Source: Halobaculum halobium (GTDB lineage: Archaea > Halobacteriota > Halobacteria > Halobacteriales > Haloferacaceae). From it: a DNA stretch of 64,000 nucleotides. This document shows, piece by piece, positions 9,487 through 19,840 of this stretch. Under the pieces are notes generated by a model that ran no database searches, was not told the DNA's origin, and saw only the letters and a list, made by a program, of their open reading frames with translations. Position numbers and translations under genes: made by a program. Every line of letters begins with the position of its first letter. The first letter of the stretch is position 1. The stretch lies in NCBI RefSeq assembly GCF_030127145.1, contig NZ_CP126159.1:399691-463690 (forward strand), read 5' to 3'.

Positions 9487-10521
9487 ATGCGATACACCAC
9501 CTTCGACGAAGACGAGGAGTCCGGAACAGTCGTCGCGCGACCCAAGAGCCAGACCGACTCGGCGGTTCGATTCGAGTTCGGTTTCGCCGAGTGGGCTGAC
9601 GAAGACAGCGGCAACTGGGAGGAGTTGCTCGCCCATCTCATGGAAGAGGTGCTCGGCGGCGAAGAGCTCTCCATCGACCAAGACGGCAACGCGGTCATCG
9701 ACGTCAACGAAGCCGCACAGACCCTCGCAGAAAGCGACCACGCCCGCAGCGAGGACTCGGCTCGCGCCATCATCGACTACCTCGGGCACAACGACATCGT
9801 CTCGATCGAGAGCTCCACCGTGACGGTCCTCCGTCCGCCACACACCTACGACGAGGACGAGATGGACCGGGCGGTGAAGATGTACAGTAACTGGGCGGCG
9901 GCCTTCGACACGCTCACAGAGCGGATCGAAACGGCGGTCGGCCGGGTCGAGGAGGCACAAGAGCGACTCACCTCACGGGCCGAGGAGACGACCGACGTGA
10001 CCGAACACCTCCAGAACCTTCGAGAAAAGCGCGAGGAGTACAAACAGGAGATGCTGTCGGTCGCCGGCGATCGCGATATCTCAGACCTCGAAGAGGAAGA
10101 GCGCCGGAAGTTCGATCACGCCCGCGAACAGTATTACCACTACGACAACCTCGTCGAGCAGGAGGAGAAACAGGGCGACACGATCCCGAATCCGAACCCC
10201 GACCAGATGGACCTCGGGGAGATCATCGATCAGCTCGAGTCGACGAAAGACCAGTTCTCGATCGAACAGGAGCGCCTTCGCGATCGGATCCGTACGCAGC
10301 AACTGTGGCCGACCGAGGCCGTCGCGGCATCTGAGCAGTTCACAAACGTGCTCTCGGCGATGGGCAACGTCGTCCCGAAGCAAGAGCGGATGGAAGAGGA
10401 GGACCCGCAGAACTTCCTCGACGACCTCCGCGGCAACTCCGACGAGATGGAAAAGTTGAACGAGTCGTCTCAGGCGATCACCCAAGAGGACGCCGGGACG
10501 GAGACGATCACGGAGTCGTGA
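9487..10521 (+). CDS. Coiled-coil protein (tubulin/AAA locus)
   Basis: A 344-residue, very acidic soluble protein. Residues 1-115 look like a small alpha/beta domain (MRYTTFDEDEESGTVVARPK ... IVSIESSTVTVLRPP). Residues about 125-300 are rich in Glu, Arg, Gln and Leu in heptad-like spacing (ERIETAVGRVEEAQERLTSR; QLESTKDQFSIEQERLRDRI), predicting one or two long coiled coils, with a Pro-rich break TIPNPNPDQMD in between. The tail is low-complexity. Function is unknown; the architecture suits a structural or adaptor component for the AAA ATPase encoded two genes downstream. Confidence 0.7.
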   Translation: MRYTTFDEDEESGTVVARPKSQTDSAVRFEFGFAEWADEDSGNWEELLAHLMEEVLGGEELSIDQDGNAVIDVNEAAQTLAESDHARSEDSARAIIDYLGHNDIVSIESSTVTVLRPPHTYDEDEMDRAVKMYSNWAAAFDTLTERIETAVGRVEEAQERLTSRAEETTDVTEHLQNLREKREEYKQEMLSVAGDRDISDLEEEERRKFDHAREQYYHYDNLVEQEEKQGDTIPNPNPDQMDLGEIIDQLESTKDQFSIEQERLRDRIRTQQLWPTEAVAASEQFTNVLSAMGNVVPKQERMEEEDPQNFLDDLRGNSDEMEKLNESSQAITQEDAGTETITES

Positions 10522-10601
10522 CGATGTCGGCCGGGATCCGATCGAGCGGCGACGCGGCCGCGGTGGTGTGCTCGATCCGCCGACCCGCGGCGCGGCGAGG
10601 C

Positions 10602-10608
10602 GGGAGGT
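10602..10608 (+). promoter_or_regulatory. Shine-Dalgarno site supporting a GTG start
   Basis: GGGAGGT lies 6 nt upstream of the GTG at 10615. A strong ribosome-binding site is notable in an archaeon that often uses leaderless messages; it supports this GTG as the start and shows that the gene is translated from inside a polycistronic message. Confidence 0.6.
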
Positions 10609-10614
10609 AGCCGC

Positions 10615-11259
10615 GTGACACGTCCCGTTCGCGCAGAACCGTGGGTCGAGCACGTGGCAGCCATCGAGGAGACCAGCGAACGGATCCTTTCGTGGACGTC
10701 GCCGCCCGAACCACGGGAAGTCTGGGCAGCGATCGCTTCGTTCGACGGGTCGCTGCGCGGACTGGGGACGCTGCTTGCGGACGCGTTACCCCTCCCGGTA
10801 CCCGCCACAGTCGACGACGGACGCGTCGCCGCGGCAGTCGAGCAGGTGATCGGAGCGGCAATCGACGGGGAAGAGCCGCCAGCGGAGGCCGTCGAGACCG
10901 CGCGAGCAGCGAATCGGATCTCCGTCGGCGACATGGACACACCGACTGTGCCCCTGGCGACCGTCGGCGAACCGGTCGCGAACTGGTTCGTGCTCGTCCC
11001 CGTTCTCACCGATCGGCTCGAACGAGCCGCGGCGATGGTCGAGCGCGGCGCCGGACGAATGGAGCTGTACAGCCGCGACGACTCCGCGGCCGCGTTGTAC
11101 GACGTGGCGGGCGCGCTCCAGGACACCGTCACGACGGTCAGGAACGTCGCCACGCGGACGCTGTGGGTCAACCCGCCCGACGGGTTGATCGACGCCGAGG
11201 ACAGGCGGGTTCGCGAGTACGTGACCCGAACGATGAACGCTTACAACCCAGTCGCATGA
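10615..11259 (+). CDS. Hypothetical helical protein (tubulin/AAA locus)
   Basis: A 214-residue soluble protein beginning with GTG after a GGGAGGT site. It is predicted to be mostly alpha-helical (VEHVAAIEETSERILSWTS; LTDRLERAAAMVERGAGRME; ALYDVAGALQDTVTTVRNVA), without Cys, signal peptide or membrane span. I do not recognise the family. Its stop overlaps the start of the AAA ATPase gene as ATGA (11256-11259), so translation of the two is coupled and the products are likely partners. Confidence 0.7.
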   Translation: MTRPVRAEPWVEHVAAIEETSERILSWTSPPEPREVWAAIASFDGSLRGLGTLLADALPLPVPATVDDGRVAAAVEQVIGAAIDGEEPPAEAVETARAANRISVGDMDTPTVPLATVGEPVANWFVLVPVLTDRLERAAAMVERGAGRMELYSRDDSAAALYDVAGALQDTVTTVRNVATRTLWVNPPDGLIDAEDRRVREYVTRTMNAYNPVA

Positions 11260-12886
11260 CGAGTGTCAATCTCACGCCGATCACGAAAGAAGAGCAGCCG
11301 ACCTCCCACGTCACCGTGGGAAAGAGTAAAGTCGGGTCGCGGGCGGAGATCGCCCGCGTCCGCCACGCCGGCCGCGAGGCGTTCTTTCGAGTCGACACCG
11401 AGGAGGACGGCTTCGCGTCCACGATCAAGAACAAGGTCTATCTGAACAGTAACGTCGCGACGCTGTTCGGGGGGATCAACCGAACCAACGACTTCTACGT
11501 GGACACCGACGTGTCGCTCGGGAGCGTCAGAGCCTGCAAGCGCGCGACCATCTACGCCGAGGGAGTAAACGAGGAGGCGTTGACGTCGGCGCTCGCCGAG
11601 CGACAGTTCCTCTTGCACCCCATCCACGAGGTCGTCGATATCGGCGGCGAGCGCGTCGAGTTCGTCGTCGACGAACTGGAGCCGCGCGGGACGACCCTCC
11701 GCGTGGACGAGGACACCGAGTTTGTGTTCCTCGATGAGCCGCCGGCGAGCACGGGCCCGCCGGCGGGCGCCGGGGACGGGACCGACGCCGATGGAGCGCC
11801 CGGCGGCGACGGGTCCGGCGGGGCGGCGCCGCGGGCGACGAGGAGGAGGCCAACATCGACATCACCCCGCAGAACCCGACGACGAGCTTCGAGGAGGACG
11901 TCGCGGGACTCGAGGAGGTGAAGAACACCGCAGAGATGATGCTGTCGCTGTTCGAGCCCGACGTCCGCGACGAGGTCGTCGAGCGCTACGGGGAGGAGTT
12001 CGCCGACCGCGGCGGCGGCATGATGCTGTACGGCCCCCCCGGTTGCGGGAAGACGCTCGTCTCTGAGGCGATCGCCTACGAGGCGAAGCACAACACCGAC
12101 ATCGAGGACAGCTACGGCGAGGTTGTCTTCCTCGAGGTCCGCGGCAGCGACGTGGTCTCAAAGTACTCCGGCGAGTCCGAGAAGAACGTCCGCGCAGCCT
12201 TCGAACAGGCACACGAGGCGGCCGGCGACGGGTTCGCCGTCCTCTTTTTCGACGAGGTGGAGACGCTCATCCCGGACCGCTCGGACGACATCCAACGCCA
12301 CGAGCGCGCGCTGACGAACGCGTTCCTGCAGGAGATGAACGACGTGGAGGACAACCTCCTCGTCATCGGCGCGACGAACATGCCGTTCAGCATCGACCCG
12401 GCGGCGACCCGTCGATTCCCGATCCAGCAGTTTATCCCCCAACCCGACGCGGCCGTGATGTCTGAGGTGTGGCGCACGTCGCTCGGGCGTATCAGCGAGG
12501 AACTTGGCGAGGAGGCCATCGCAGAACTTGGCGAGGCGTCGGTCGGATACACCCCCGCGGAGATCGCTGACCGCATACTCGGCTCGGAACTGCAGCGCGA
12601 ACTCATCGAGAGCGTCATCGACGGCGACGCGATCACGCCAGACAAGGAGTACCTCATGGAGAAGCTCGAGGAGTCCGAGCCCAAGACCGTCCGGCAGTAC
12701 GTCTCCTCGACGATGAAACAAGCCTCGGAGCTGGAAGGATACCCGGAGATGAAGCGCTACCTCGAGGAACAGGCTCAGCAGATCCGCGAGGAGAACGCCA
12801 CGAGTGCGAACGCGGCCGCGACATCCGACGGCGCCGCAGGCGAAGAGGGATCGGCCGCGTCTGGGAGCGACACGGAGGCCGAGTAG
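11256..12886 (+). CDS. Cdc48/VAT-like AAA ATPase with N-domain (apparent single-base frameshift in linker)
   Basis: The coding content spans two frames. From the ATG at 11256, about 165 residues form a beta-rich substrate-binding-type N-domain (SHVTVGKSKVGSRAEIARVR ... VEFVVDELEPRGTTLRVDED), followed by a Gly/Asp linker. The frame must then move by -1 around 11770-11830 to continue as DEEEANIDITPQNPTTSFEE and the AAA module. Adding one G in the GGCGGGG run near 11817-11823 gives one uninterrupted protein of about 543 residues. The single AAA module has Walker A GPPGCGKT (about 260-267), Walker B VLFFDE (about 329-334), sensor-1 GATN and an arginine-finger region DPAATRRF. Starting only at the GTG at 11918 would cut into the AAA fold. 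It probably unfolds or remodels partner proteins, plausibly the tubulin-like polymers encoded nearby. Whether the frameshift is real, programmed or a sequencing error is open. Confidence 0.85.
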
Positions 12887-12888
12887 CC

Positions 12889-15800
12889 GTGGGTGACGCG
12901 GGCTCGGACCCGGATGATTGGGGCAGTGCGTCCGCCGATCCGGAGTCGGACGAGTGGGGAGATCAATCAGACGGCGACTCGAGCGGGCCCGCAGACGCCG
13001 GGGCCGAGGGCGAGTCGAACGCGACTGCGCCGACAGACACAGCGGAGACAGCGGACGAACCGGCCGAGACAGAAGCAACGGAGTCGACGAGGGGATCGGG
13101 CGACGACGACACCACGCGCGACGTCAGCAATGAAGTCGGAGCGGACGCCGACGACCCTGAGGTTCCCGAGCGCTACGTTCAGGTGGACGCCTTCGACGTG
13201 GCGGAGGTCGCGGCCGCCGATGCCGGCGCCGGCGCCATCGCGGTCGCGACCGCAGACGGCAGGGTGTCGCTCATCACGTCAGGCGACCGTCGCCGCGTCG
13301 CGCGCAAGGACGGCGTGATCGACGTCGCCGTCGCCGACAGGGTGTACGTGCTCAGCGGTGCAGAACTGGAGGCGTTCTCGCACGCGGGGAGCCGAGTGTG
13401 GGGCGTCGACGTTCCGGACGGCCAGTCGGTCGACGCCGACCCCGACGACGACCGGGTGTACGTCCGGACCGGCGACGGAGAGTTCGTCGTCGTCGAAGGA
13501 CGAACCGGCATCGAGGCCGGCCGGTTCGAGCAGCCCCACGCGGATGTCGCCGAATCTCCGGCTGTCGCGGCAGCCGACGGTCGCCTTGCGGTCGCCTCGT
13601 GGTCCTTCCTGACGGTGCTCGATTCGACGGGCGAACAACTCGACGAACAGACGCTATCGGGCGCGGTCACCGACGTCGGGTTGCTTCCCGGACGGGCGGT
13701 TGTCTCCTTGAAAGACGGCCAACTCGTCGGCTACGAGGGTGACGACTGCCTGTGGGAGATCGACGGGGACGTCTCCTGGCTGGCTGACGCCGGCGTCGCA
13801 GCGCTTGCGGCCCGTGTCGCCGGCAGCGACTTCGCGGTCGACGCCGACGGCAACCGCCACCCACTCGACGGAGTGAGCGGTACGCCGATCGCGGCGACGC
13901 CGTCGCTGGATCTGGTGTGTACGGTCGGCAGCGGGACGGCGACAGTGTACGCCGCCGTCGGCCGAGCCGACGAGTCGGTCACCGTGACCGTCGAATCGGA
14001 ATCGCTTCGCCCCGCTGACCCGACGGTGGTGCTCGCGTTCACGAACGAGGGCGACCGCGCAGTCGAGGTCGATGCGACCGTCGACGCCGATGGCGCCAGC
14101 GTCGCTTCCTCGACCGTCTCAGCTACCATCGACGCCGGATCGACCCAGCGGCGGCGCGTCTCGTTGGGACCCTTGTCGGCCGACGAGGTGACCGTCACCG
14201 CCGCGGTCGGCGACGCGTCGACCGAGAAGGTCCTGGAGGTCCAAGAGGAAACGACTGCGCTGCACGTCGAATCGGTCCTCCACGGCGTCGAAGACGGCGT
14301 GCTGTCGGCGGCCATCGACGTGGAAAACGACGGGGATACGAGCGTAACTGGGGTGACCGTCGGCGAGACGACGGTCGGGACACTCGATCCGGGCGAGTCG
14401 GAACGGGTCCCGCTCGAACAGGACCTGCCGAGCGGCGCAGTGACGGTCCGGGCGGACGGCGTTGACCCGCTGGAGACCGAGACGACCGTTCCCGCGACCC
14501 CCACGGGGATCGACATCGAATCGGCGTCCAAGGGTTTCCTCTCGGTGACGTTGCACAACGACACGCCCGTCGCCGTCGACGATCAAGTCACTGTCGAGGG
14601 CGTCCCCGACGACGACGGGTCCTTCTCGATGCCGGTGTCGATCCAGGCGAACGGCGCCTACCGCCTCGCGCTCCCAGTCGCGTCCGCCGGCGAGCGCTCC
14701 GTTACCGTCGAAACGAGTGGTGGGCGCGTCTCAGAACGGCTCTCGCTGACTCGGTGTTCGCTGCTTCAGGACGACGCAGACCGAGGCGCCGCGAGTCGAG
14801 GGAGTTCCGGCGGCAGCGCCCACCGCGGAGCTGCCACGTCGCGGTCTCGATCGACTGCCGACCCGCAGTCCCACCGCGGCGACAGCGGGTCCGTCCCGGT
14901 GTCCATGGACCGGCAGTATCCGTCAGCCGACCCCGGCGAGGCGTCGTGTTCGAAGAGCGGTTGGTGGTGGCGAACGAATCGGCCGAGCCCGTCGAGTTCG
15001 AGCTCCGGACGGACGACGGCGCGTACGCACAGCGGCTGAAGGTCCGCGCGAACGGGCAGGCAGTCGGCACCAGATACCACGTGCCACTGGAGTCGACGCT
15101 GTCGCTCCCCCGGGTGGAACTCGATCACGGGGGACGAACCGTCTCAGTCCCCGCGACCGATCTTGCGGTCGAGGACGGCGAGTTGGTCGCGATGGTCACC
15201 TGGCAGCGGGCCGACGACGGCGACGGGGGTGAGCTCTCGGTGAACGTCGAGAGCGACGAGGGAACGTGGGAGGTAGAAGAGGCTGTCGTGGGCGGCGAGC
15301 CGTCTGCGCCCATCGATGCGAGGGTGTCTCCCGACTCGCCGGCACACGTCACGGTCGCGACCCCATACACGCTCGATGGTGACGTGGCGAAGGCGTTCGT
15401 TCGTGCCCACCGGGTCGACGGTGGATCGACAGAGGGTGAGGTCCGCCAGATTAACACCCTCGTCGTGCACGAGTCGACCGTAGACGGGGACAGTGACCGC
15501 GTGGACGATCTGACGGTCGCGGTCGAGCCCGAATCGCGCGTCGAACGCGGGTTCGGTTCGGTGTTTCTCTCGGTCTCGAACGACGGATCGCGGGCAGTGC
15601 GCGGCGTCACGATCAACGCGGACGGCCCACACGTCGAGAAGGCGATGTACGCCGACGGGGACGACGGCGAGACGGTTGCCCCGGAGTCCTCGATCCGGTA
15701 CCTCGTCGACCTCGAGGGCGTCGATCCGGGCGAGGAGGTCGTCGTCAACGCGGAGATCGCGGCCGGCGAGGCCACCACACGGGCGACCGTCACGGCGAAC

Positions 15801-15899
15801 GCCGACGACGAGGCGGCCGTCGCCTCGGACGACTGGACCCTTGACGTCGAGACGGACGAGTCACGGCTACCGTCTCGGCTCTCGACGCAGTACGAGTAG
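12889..15899 (+). CDS. Large cytoplasmic beta-propeller / Ig-like repeat protein (apparent single-base frameshift)
   Basis: About 1,003 residues once one missing base is restored near 14936-14945, where adding G to GAGGCG joins PSADPGE to GVVFEERLVVANESAEPVEF. It starts with GTG 2 nt after the AAA stop. Order: an acidic Ser/Asp/Glu-rich tail (1-90); a PQQ/WD-like propeller region (about 95-350) with repeated blades such as AIAVATADGRVSLITSG and RVYVRTGDGEFVVVEG; then several Ig-like or CARDB-like sandwiches (about 365-1003; LAFTNEGDRAVEVDATVDAD, AIDVENDGDTSVTGVTVGET). A Ser/Arg/Gly-rich linker lies near 625-680. There is no signal peptide or membrane helix, unusual for Ig-like repeats, so it is probably a cytoplasmic scaffold. 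The stop at 15899 is the end of the plus-strand block. Confidence 0.75.
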
Positions 15900-16100
15900 T
15901 TCCGAGCTCCGAGAACGGGTAAGCCACGGTAACGGGGACGGATCACTCTCCAACGCATCCGATCGGCGGACGGTTCGACAGTTCTCAGCCGGTATCGTCG
16001 AGTGTCTTGAACCAGTTCAGACGGCGTACACTCACACCGTCGAACGATCCTGGGTCGAGTGAAGGCTGCGATTGCGGGTCAGATGTGACGATGCACCCGT

Positions 16101-16134
16101 GAGTTCCTCACGTAGACATCTGTGTGAGGAACTC
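16101..16134. terminator. Perfect hairpin between the two convergent blocks
   Basis: GAGTTCCTCAC (16101-16111) and GTGAGGAACTC (16124-16134) are a perfect 11-bp inverted repeat around a 12-nt loop. It covers the stop codon (16108-16110) of the last minus-strand gene and lies about 200 nt past the end of the plus-strand block. Archaeal termination usually relies on T-runs, so a role in RNA 3'-end formation or stability is inference. Confidence 0.5.
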
Positions 16135-18840
16135 TCCCGTCGTGGCCGCTTCGGCGTCCTGCACGTACGCGTACGTGCGGAAGGCGACGCGCACGAGCAC
16201 CAACACAACGACGAGTCCATAGGCTCCGATCGCTCCGAAGAGCCCGTATCGACTGATCGTCAGGCGTTCTTCGACTGTCGCCGCACGGTCGGCGGCTGTG
16301 CTCGCCTCGTCGGTCGCCCCGGCCCGCTCGAACCCCTCGACCGAGTCGTCGTACCGACTGTTGATCTGGTCGACCTCTTGGAGCACCGTGTCCGTGCGCG
16401 CGGGATTGAACACGAGCGGATAACCGGCGAGCACGAGGGTCGCGTTCGAACGGTATCCCGCGTACGCGGAGTCAGCCGTCGCACGGTCACTTGCAGCGTC
16501 GTCGACGAGCGACCGGTAACGCGCCGACGCGTCTTCGTAGCTGGACTGATGTCGCCGTTCGGCCTCCTCGTCGCCGGTGTAATCGGCGAGTTGCATTAGC
16601 GCCCGGTGTGCCTCCGCCGACTCGATCGCCGATTCGTTCGCCTCGGCGACACCGGTGTAGTGCTCACGTTGGGTAGATGCGGTGGCCTCGAACGCTGAAT
16701 CGGCCGCCGCGACGCCGCCCTGTGCGGTCGACCGAAGCTCGGGCTGCTCCAGCGACCCGGCGTACTGTCGCATCAGGTCCCGGGCGACTGCCGCCCTCGC
16801 GAGCGATCGCTGTGCCTGTGCGTAGCTTCCGTTTTCCTGTGCCGCCCGAGCGGTGTCGATCGAGTCGACGAACAGCAACGTCGCCCGTCCCGCGGCGAGT
16901 CCTCGCGAGAGGTCAGAGCCGGGAACGTCGGCGTCACCGCGGAGGCGCTCCTCCATCGACAGGAGCATGTCGTTCATCGGTCCGGCCGTGTCGGCTTTCC
17001 ACTGCTCCTCTGAGTCGTACGCGCCGAGTGGTTCCGTGATACGATCGAAGCTGTACGGCTTCGCCGCCGCGGTCACGGTGACCGTCTGCGTCTCGACGCC
17101 GTCACCGGAAATTCGGAAGCGCCAGCGATACTGCTGGTACAGTTCCGCCTGCGTATCGAACTGCAACGCGACGACCATCGGCTTGACCTCTCCAGCCTCG
17201 ACGGTGCCGCTGGGTCGGCTGACCACCGTGAGCCAGCGGTCCGGTCCGTCCACCTTCTCCACCTGCAGGTTCTCGATCGACTCGAAGCCGAGCCGCTCGG
17301 CCACGTCGATCGTCTGTGTGCGGTTCTCGGTGATCGTCACGTCGCCGTACGTGACGGAGTCGGCCACCGCTAGGTCGGGTTCCTGTGCGATCGTCACCGT
17401 CCGCGTGATCGTCTGTGTGCCGGCGTCTTCCGTCCGAACGGTTATCTCGACGTCGTACTCGCCCTCCGGCGTGTCGTCGTCGGCCGAGAGCGACAGGGTC
17501 GCCGACCCGGTCGAGAGGCCGTCGACGGTGTTCGGAAGGTCCGAAACGTCGGCTGTGATGTACTGACTTCCGGACGCCATCGTCGCATCGGCGCTCAAGA
17601 CGTTCATCTCCAGGTCGCCGGAGTTGACGATGCCGACCTCCTCACTCGCTTGGAACGTCGAGGTCGAAGCTTTGGGTTCGTCGAACGGAATATCCGGGTC
17701 GGACGCCTCGACGCGTTCGAGGTTCGCGGGGTAGATCACCCGCCCGGTGACGGTGAACGTGTAGCTGGGCGCGTCCTGCGCCTCGGGCGTCACCCGCACG
17801 TCCCACTCCAGGTCCTCGTGTTGGTCCGCGCTGTCGCGGGCGGACATCGTCGCCGAGACGGTGTCGCTGCCGCCCGGGCTCGTGGTGGCGTACTGGAGGT
17901 CATCGAAAGAGACGCTGCCGTCCGTCTCCGCGCCGATGACCTCGACGTCGAGCCCGTCGAGGCCCTCGTTCCCGGCGACCTCCTGGATCTGGAAGTCGAC
18001 AGTGCTGGAGGAGCCAACGAGCACGTCGCCGACGTTCACCTCGTCGTCGGGAACCGAGACGATCGGCGGCTTCACCACATCGACGGAGACGGTCACGTCT
18101 CGGGTGTTGCCGAGGTTGTCCTCCAATCTCATCGTGAAGCTGTACGATCCCGCGGACACGTCGTCGTCTGCGGTGACTTGGATCTCCACGTCGCCCTCGT
18201 CGTTCGCGTCGATCGTGCCGGGGATCGACTCGGTGTCGACGGAGAAGCCCGAGGGAACGTTCGAGAACGTCGCATCGGAGATCACCATCGCCCCCTCGCC
18301 CGTGTTCGGGACGCTCACGTCGAAGGTACTCGACTGCGACTGGCTGTTGGAATCGTCGAAGACCAACGTCGGGTTCCCGGCGTCAGGGAAGCCGAACTCG
18401 GGGTACAGTACGTCGACGTACACGTCGAGTCCCTCGGAGTGGGACGCGGCACCCGAGATTTGGGCCGTTCCGGAGTACGTCTGCTCGCTGACTTCTCCGG
18501 TCACGATCACATCGTACGTGACCTCGTACTCCGCTCCGGCGACGGCGGTCCAGGAGCTGGAACTCCCGCCGCCACCGCCGCCGGCGTCGATCCGATCCCA
18601 CGAGTCGAACTCGAAGACGACGTTCCCGTTCGCTCGGCTGATCTCGTCGGTCGCCTGGACCGTTCCGTTCGAGTCAGCCGTGAACGTGAACGAGAGCTCG
18701 TCGGTCACCGTCTGATCGGTGAGCGCCGCGTCCGTCTCGACGGTCGTAGAGACGCCGAGGGCCGGCGTCGCCGCGCCGAGCGCGACGACGACCGTCAGCA
18801 GGACCGCGAGGAACGGGACTGACCGCGTCCGGCGGCTCAT
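16108..18840 (-). CDS. Secreted multi-Ig-domain protein with C-terminal membrane anchor (tubulin/AAA locus)
   Basis: 910 residues from the ATG at 18840; this start is chosen because it begins a clear signal peptide (MSRRTRSVPFLAVLLTVVVA, cleavage near ALG-VSTT), while upstream in-frame sequence is Arg-rich and non-coding in character. The exterior part contains at least five Ig-like beta-sandwiches (for instance VVISDATFSN-type strands, PLTLSLSADDDTPEGEYDVE-like strands and repeated VSVDVVKPP edges). Residues about 650-850 are helical (RSLARAAVARDLMRQYAGSL; EAERRHQSSYEDASARYRSL). One membrane helix near 865-893 (YGLFGAIGAYGLVVVLVLVR) leaves a short cytoplasmic tail. It overlaps the preceding gene by 4 nt. 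It probably forms the cell-surface face of the system. Confidence 0.8.
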   Translation of the reverse strand: MSRRTRSVPFLAVLLTVVVALGAATPALGVSTTVETDAALTDQTVTDELSFTFTADSNGTVQATDEISRANGNVVFEFDSWDRIDAGGGGGGSSSSWTAVAGAEYEVTYDVIVTGEVSEQTYSGTAQISGAASHSEGLDVYVDVLYPEFGFPDAGNPTLVFDDSNSQSQSSTFDVSVPNTGEGAMVISDATFSNVPSGFSVDTESIPGTIDANDEGDVEIQVTADDDVSAGSYSFTMRLEDNLGNTRDVTVSVDVVKPPIVSVPDDEVNVGDVLVGSSSTVDFQIQEVAGNEGLDGLDVEVIGAETDGSVSFDDLQYATTSPGGSDTVSATMSARDSADQHEDLEWDVRVTPEAQDAPSYTFTVTGRVIYPANLERVEASDPDIPFDEPKASTSTFQASEEVGIVNSGDLEMNVLSADATMASGSQYITADVSDLPNTVDGLSTGSATLSLSADDDTPEGEYDVEITVRTEDAGTQTITRTVTIAQEPDLAVADSVTYGDVTITENRTQTIDVAERLGFESIENLQVEKVDGPDRWLTVVSRPSGTVEAGEVKPMVVALQFDTQAELYQQYRWRFRISGDGVETQTVTVTAAAKPYSFDRITEPLGAYDSEEQWKADTAGPMNDMLLSMEERLRGDADVPGSDLSRGLAAGRATLLFVDSIDTARAAQENGSYAQAQRSLARAAVARDLMRQYAGSLEQPELRSTAQGGVAAADSAFEATASTQREHYTGVAEANESAIESAEAHRALMQLADYTGDEEAERRHQSSYEDASARYRSLVDDAASDRATADSAYAGYRSNATLVLAGYPLVFNPARTDTVLQEVDQINSRYDDSVEGFERAGATDEASTAADRAATVEERLTISRYGLFGAIGAYGLVVVLVLVRVAFRTYAYVQDAEAATTGEFLTQMST

Positions 18841-19838
18841 TGGCCCGGCACCTCCACTGGGTCGCGCGGAACGATCTGTCCTACCTTCGAGCCGTCGACA
18901 TCCTCGGCCCACGTCGCGATCCGCCAACCGAACGCGGCCGCGACGAGTCCGACAATGAGGGCGTACACGAGCGACAGTATCGTCGCGGCCACCGACAGCG
19001 AGAACAGCGCGTCGCTGGTCGCGGTCTCGAGCGTGTTCGCACGCTCGCTCTCGGCGTCGAGGCCGTGCTTCTCGGCCAGTTGGACTGCGACGCCAGCGTC
19101 GGCTGTCGCAGAGCGCGCGTCGGTGTAGGTGCCGAATACGCCTGGACCGAGCGTCGTCATGGCAGCGACGGGCGACCCGCACGCGTCGCCGCAGTCGTCG
19201 ACGAACGCGCCGGCGGCGGTTATCGACGACTCCATTCGCTCGCGGTCGGACTCGTAGATCGCTCGAATGCGACTCGCCTCGGCGCTGACGGCCGAATATC
19301 GGCTGCTCGCCCCGGCGGCTTCAAACGCCGACGCGGCGCTCTCGAGGTCTTCGAGTTCGTCCGACGTGTCAGTCGCCTCGCGTGATCGCTCATACAACAC
19401 CTCGCCGCGTTGGCGGTAGAACCGCTCGAGGCCGAGGCGTGCCAACGTCGCGTAGTTGTCGCCGTCCGCCGCTTCGAGCTGATCGATCGCTTGTGCGGTG
19501 GCATCGGCTCGCTCGAGGCTCTCATCAGTGCTGTCGTTCTGCGCGGCGCGATAGGCCGCGGAGAACTCCTCGAGCACGGTCACGACCGCGGCCATTCGCT
19601 CGCGGTCGGCTTCTGTGAATTCGCCCGTCTGTACGTCTGTGACCGCCTGTCCGCGCATCACCTCGAATTCGCTGTACGTCGACAGCGCCGGCGAGTCCTC
19701 GTATTGCCGCAGCTCCGCGAGGAACTCGTCGGCCGTCTCGGCGTCCGTCTGGGTCGCCCCGACGGGTACCGTGCCGACGACGAGCAGGAGACACACGGCG
19801 ATCGTTGCGATCGGTGGGGTAAGTTGGTCGGATAACAT
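18837..19838 (-). CDS. Secreted helical protein with C-terminal membrane anchor (tubulin/AAA locus)
   Basis: 333 residues with an N-terminal signal (TPPIATIAVCLLLVVGTVPV, cleavage near GAT-QT), a predominantly helical exterior domain (about 35-270; ADRERMAAVVTVLEEFSAAY, DELEDLESAASAFEAAGAS) and one membrane helix near 277-305 (SLSVAATILSLVYALIVGLV) followed by a short cytoplasmic tail. It contains two close Cys residues (DDCGDACGS) that may form a disulfide outside the cell. Topology mirrors the helical part of the next gene, whose start it overlaps (ATGA), so the two may form a heteromeric surface complex. Confidence 0.75.
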   Translation of the reverse strand: MLSDQLTPPIATIAVCLLLVVGTVPVGATQTDAETADEFLAELRQYEDSPALSTYSEFEVMRGQAVTDVQTGEFTEADRERMAAVVTVLEEFSAAYRAAQNDSTDESLERADATAQAIDQLEAADGDNYATLARLGLERFYRQRGEVLYERSREATDTSDELEDLESAASAFEAAGASSRYSAVSAEASRIRAIYESDRERMESSITAAGAFVDDCGDACGSPVAAMTTLGPGVFGTYTDARSATADAGVAVQLAEKHGLDAESERANTLETATSDALFSLSVAATILSLVYALIVGLVAAAFGWRIATWAEDVDGSKVGQIVPRDPVEVPGQ

Positions 19839-19840
19839 GG

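Noticed and set aside
10641..11255. Open frame running into the AAA N-domain from upstream
   Set aside because: Upstream of 11256 it is an out-of-frame shadow of the 10615-11259 gene; the ATG at 11256 overlapping that stop is the natural start.
18841..19182. N-terminal extension of the Ig-domain surface protein
   Set aside because: The extra ~114 residues are Arg-rich and antisense-like and overlap the coding sequence of the preceding gene; the signal peptide begins at the ATG at 18840.
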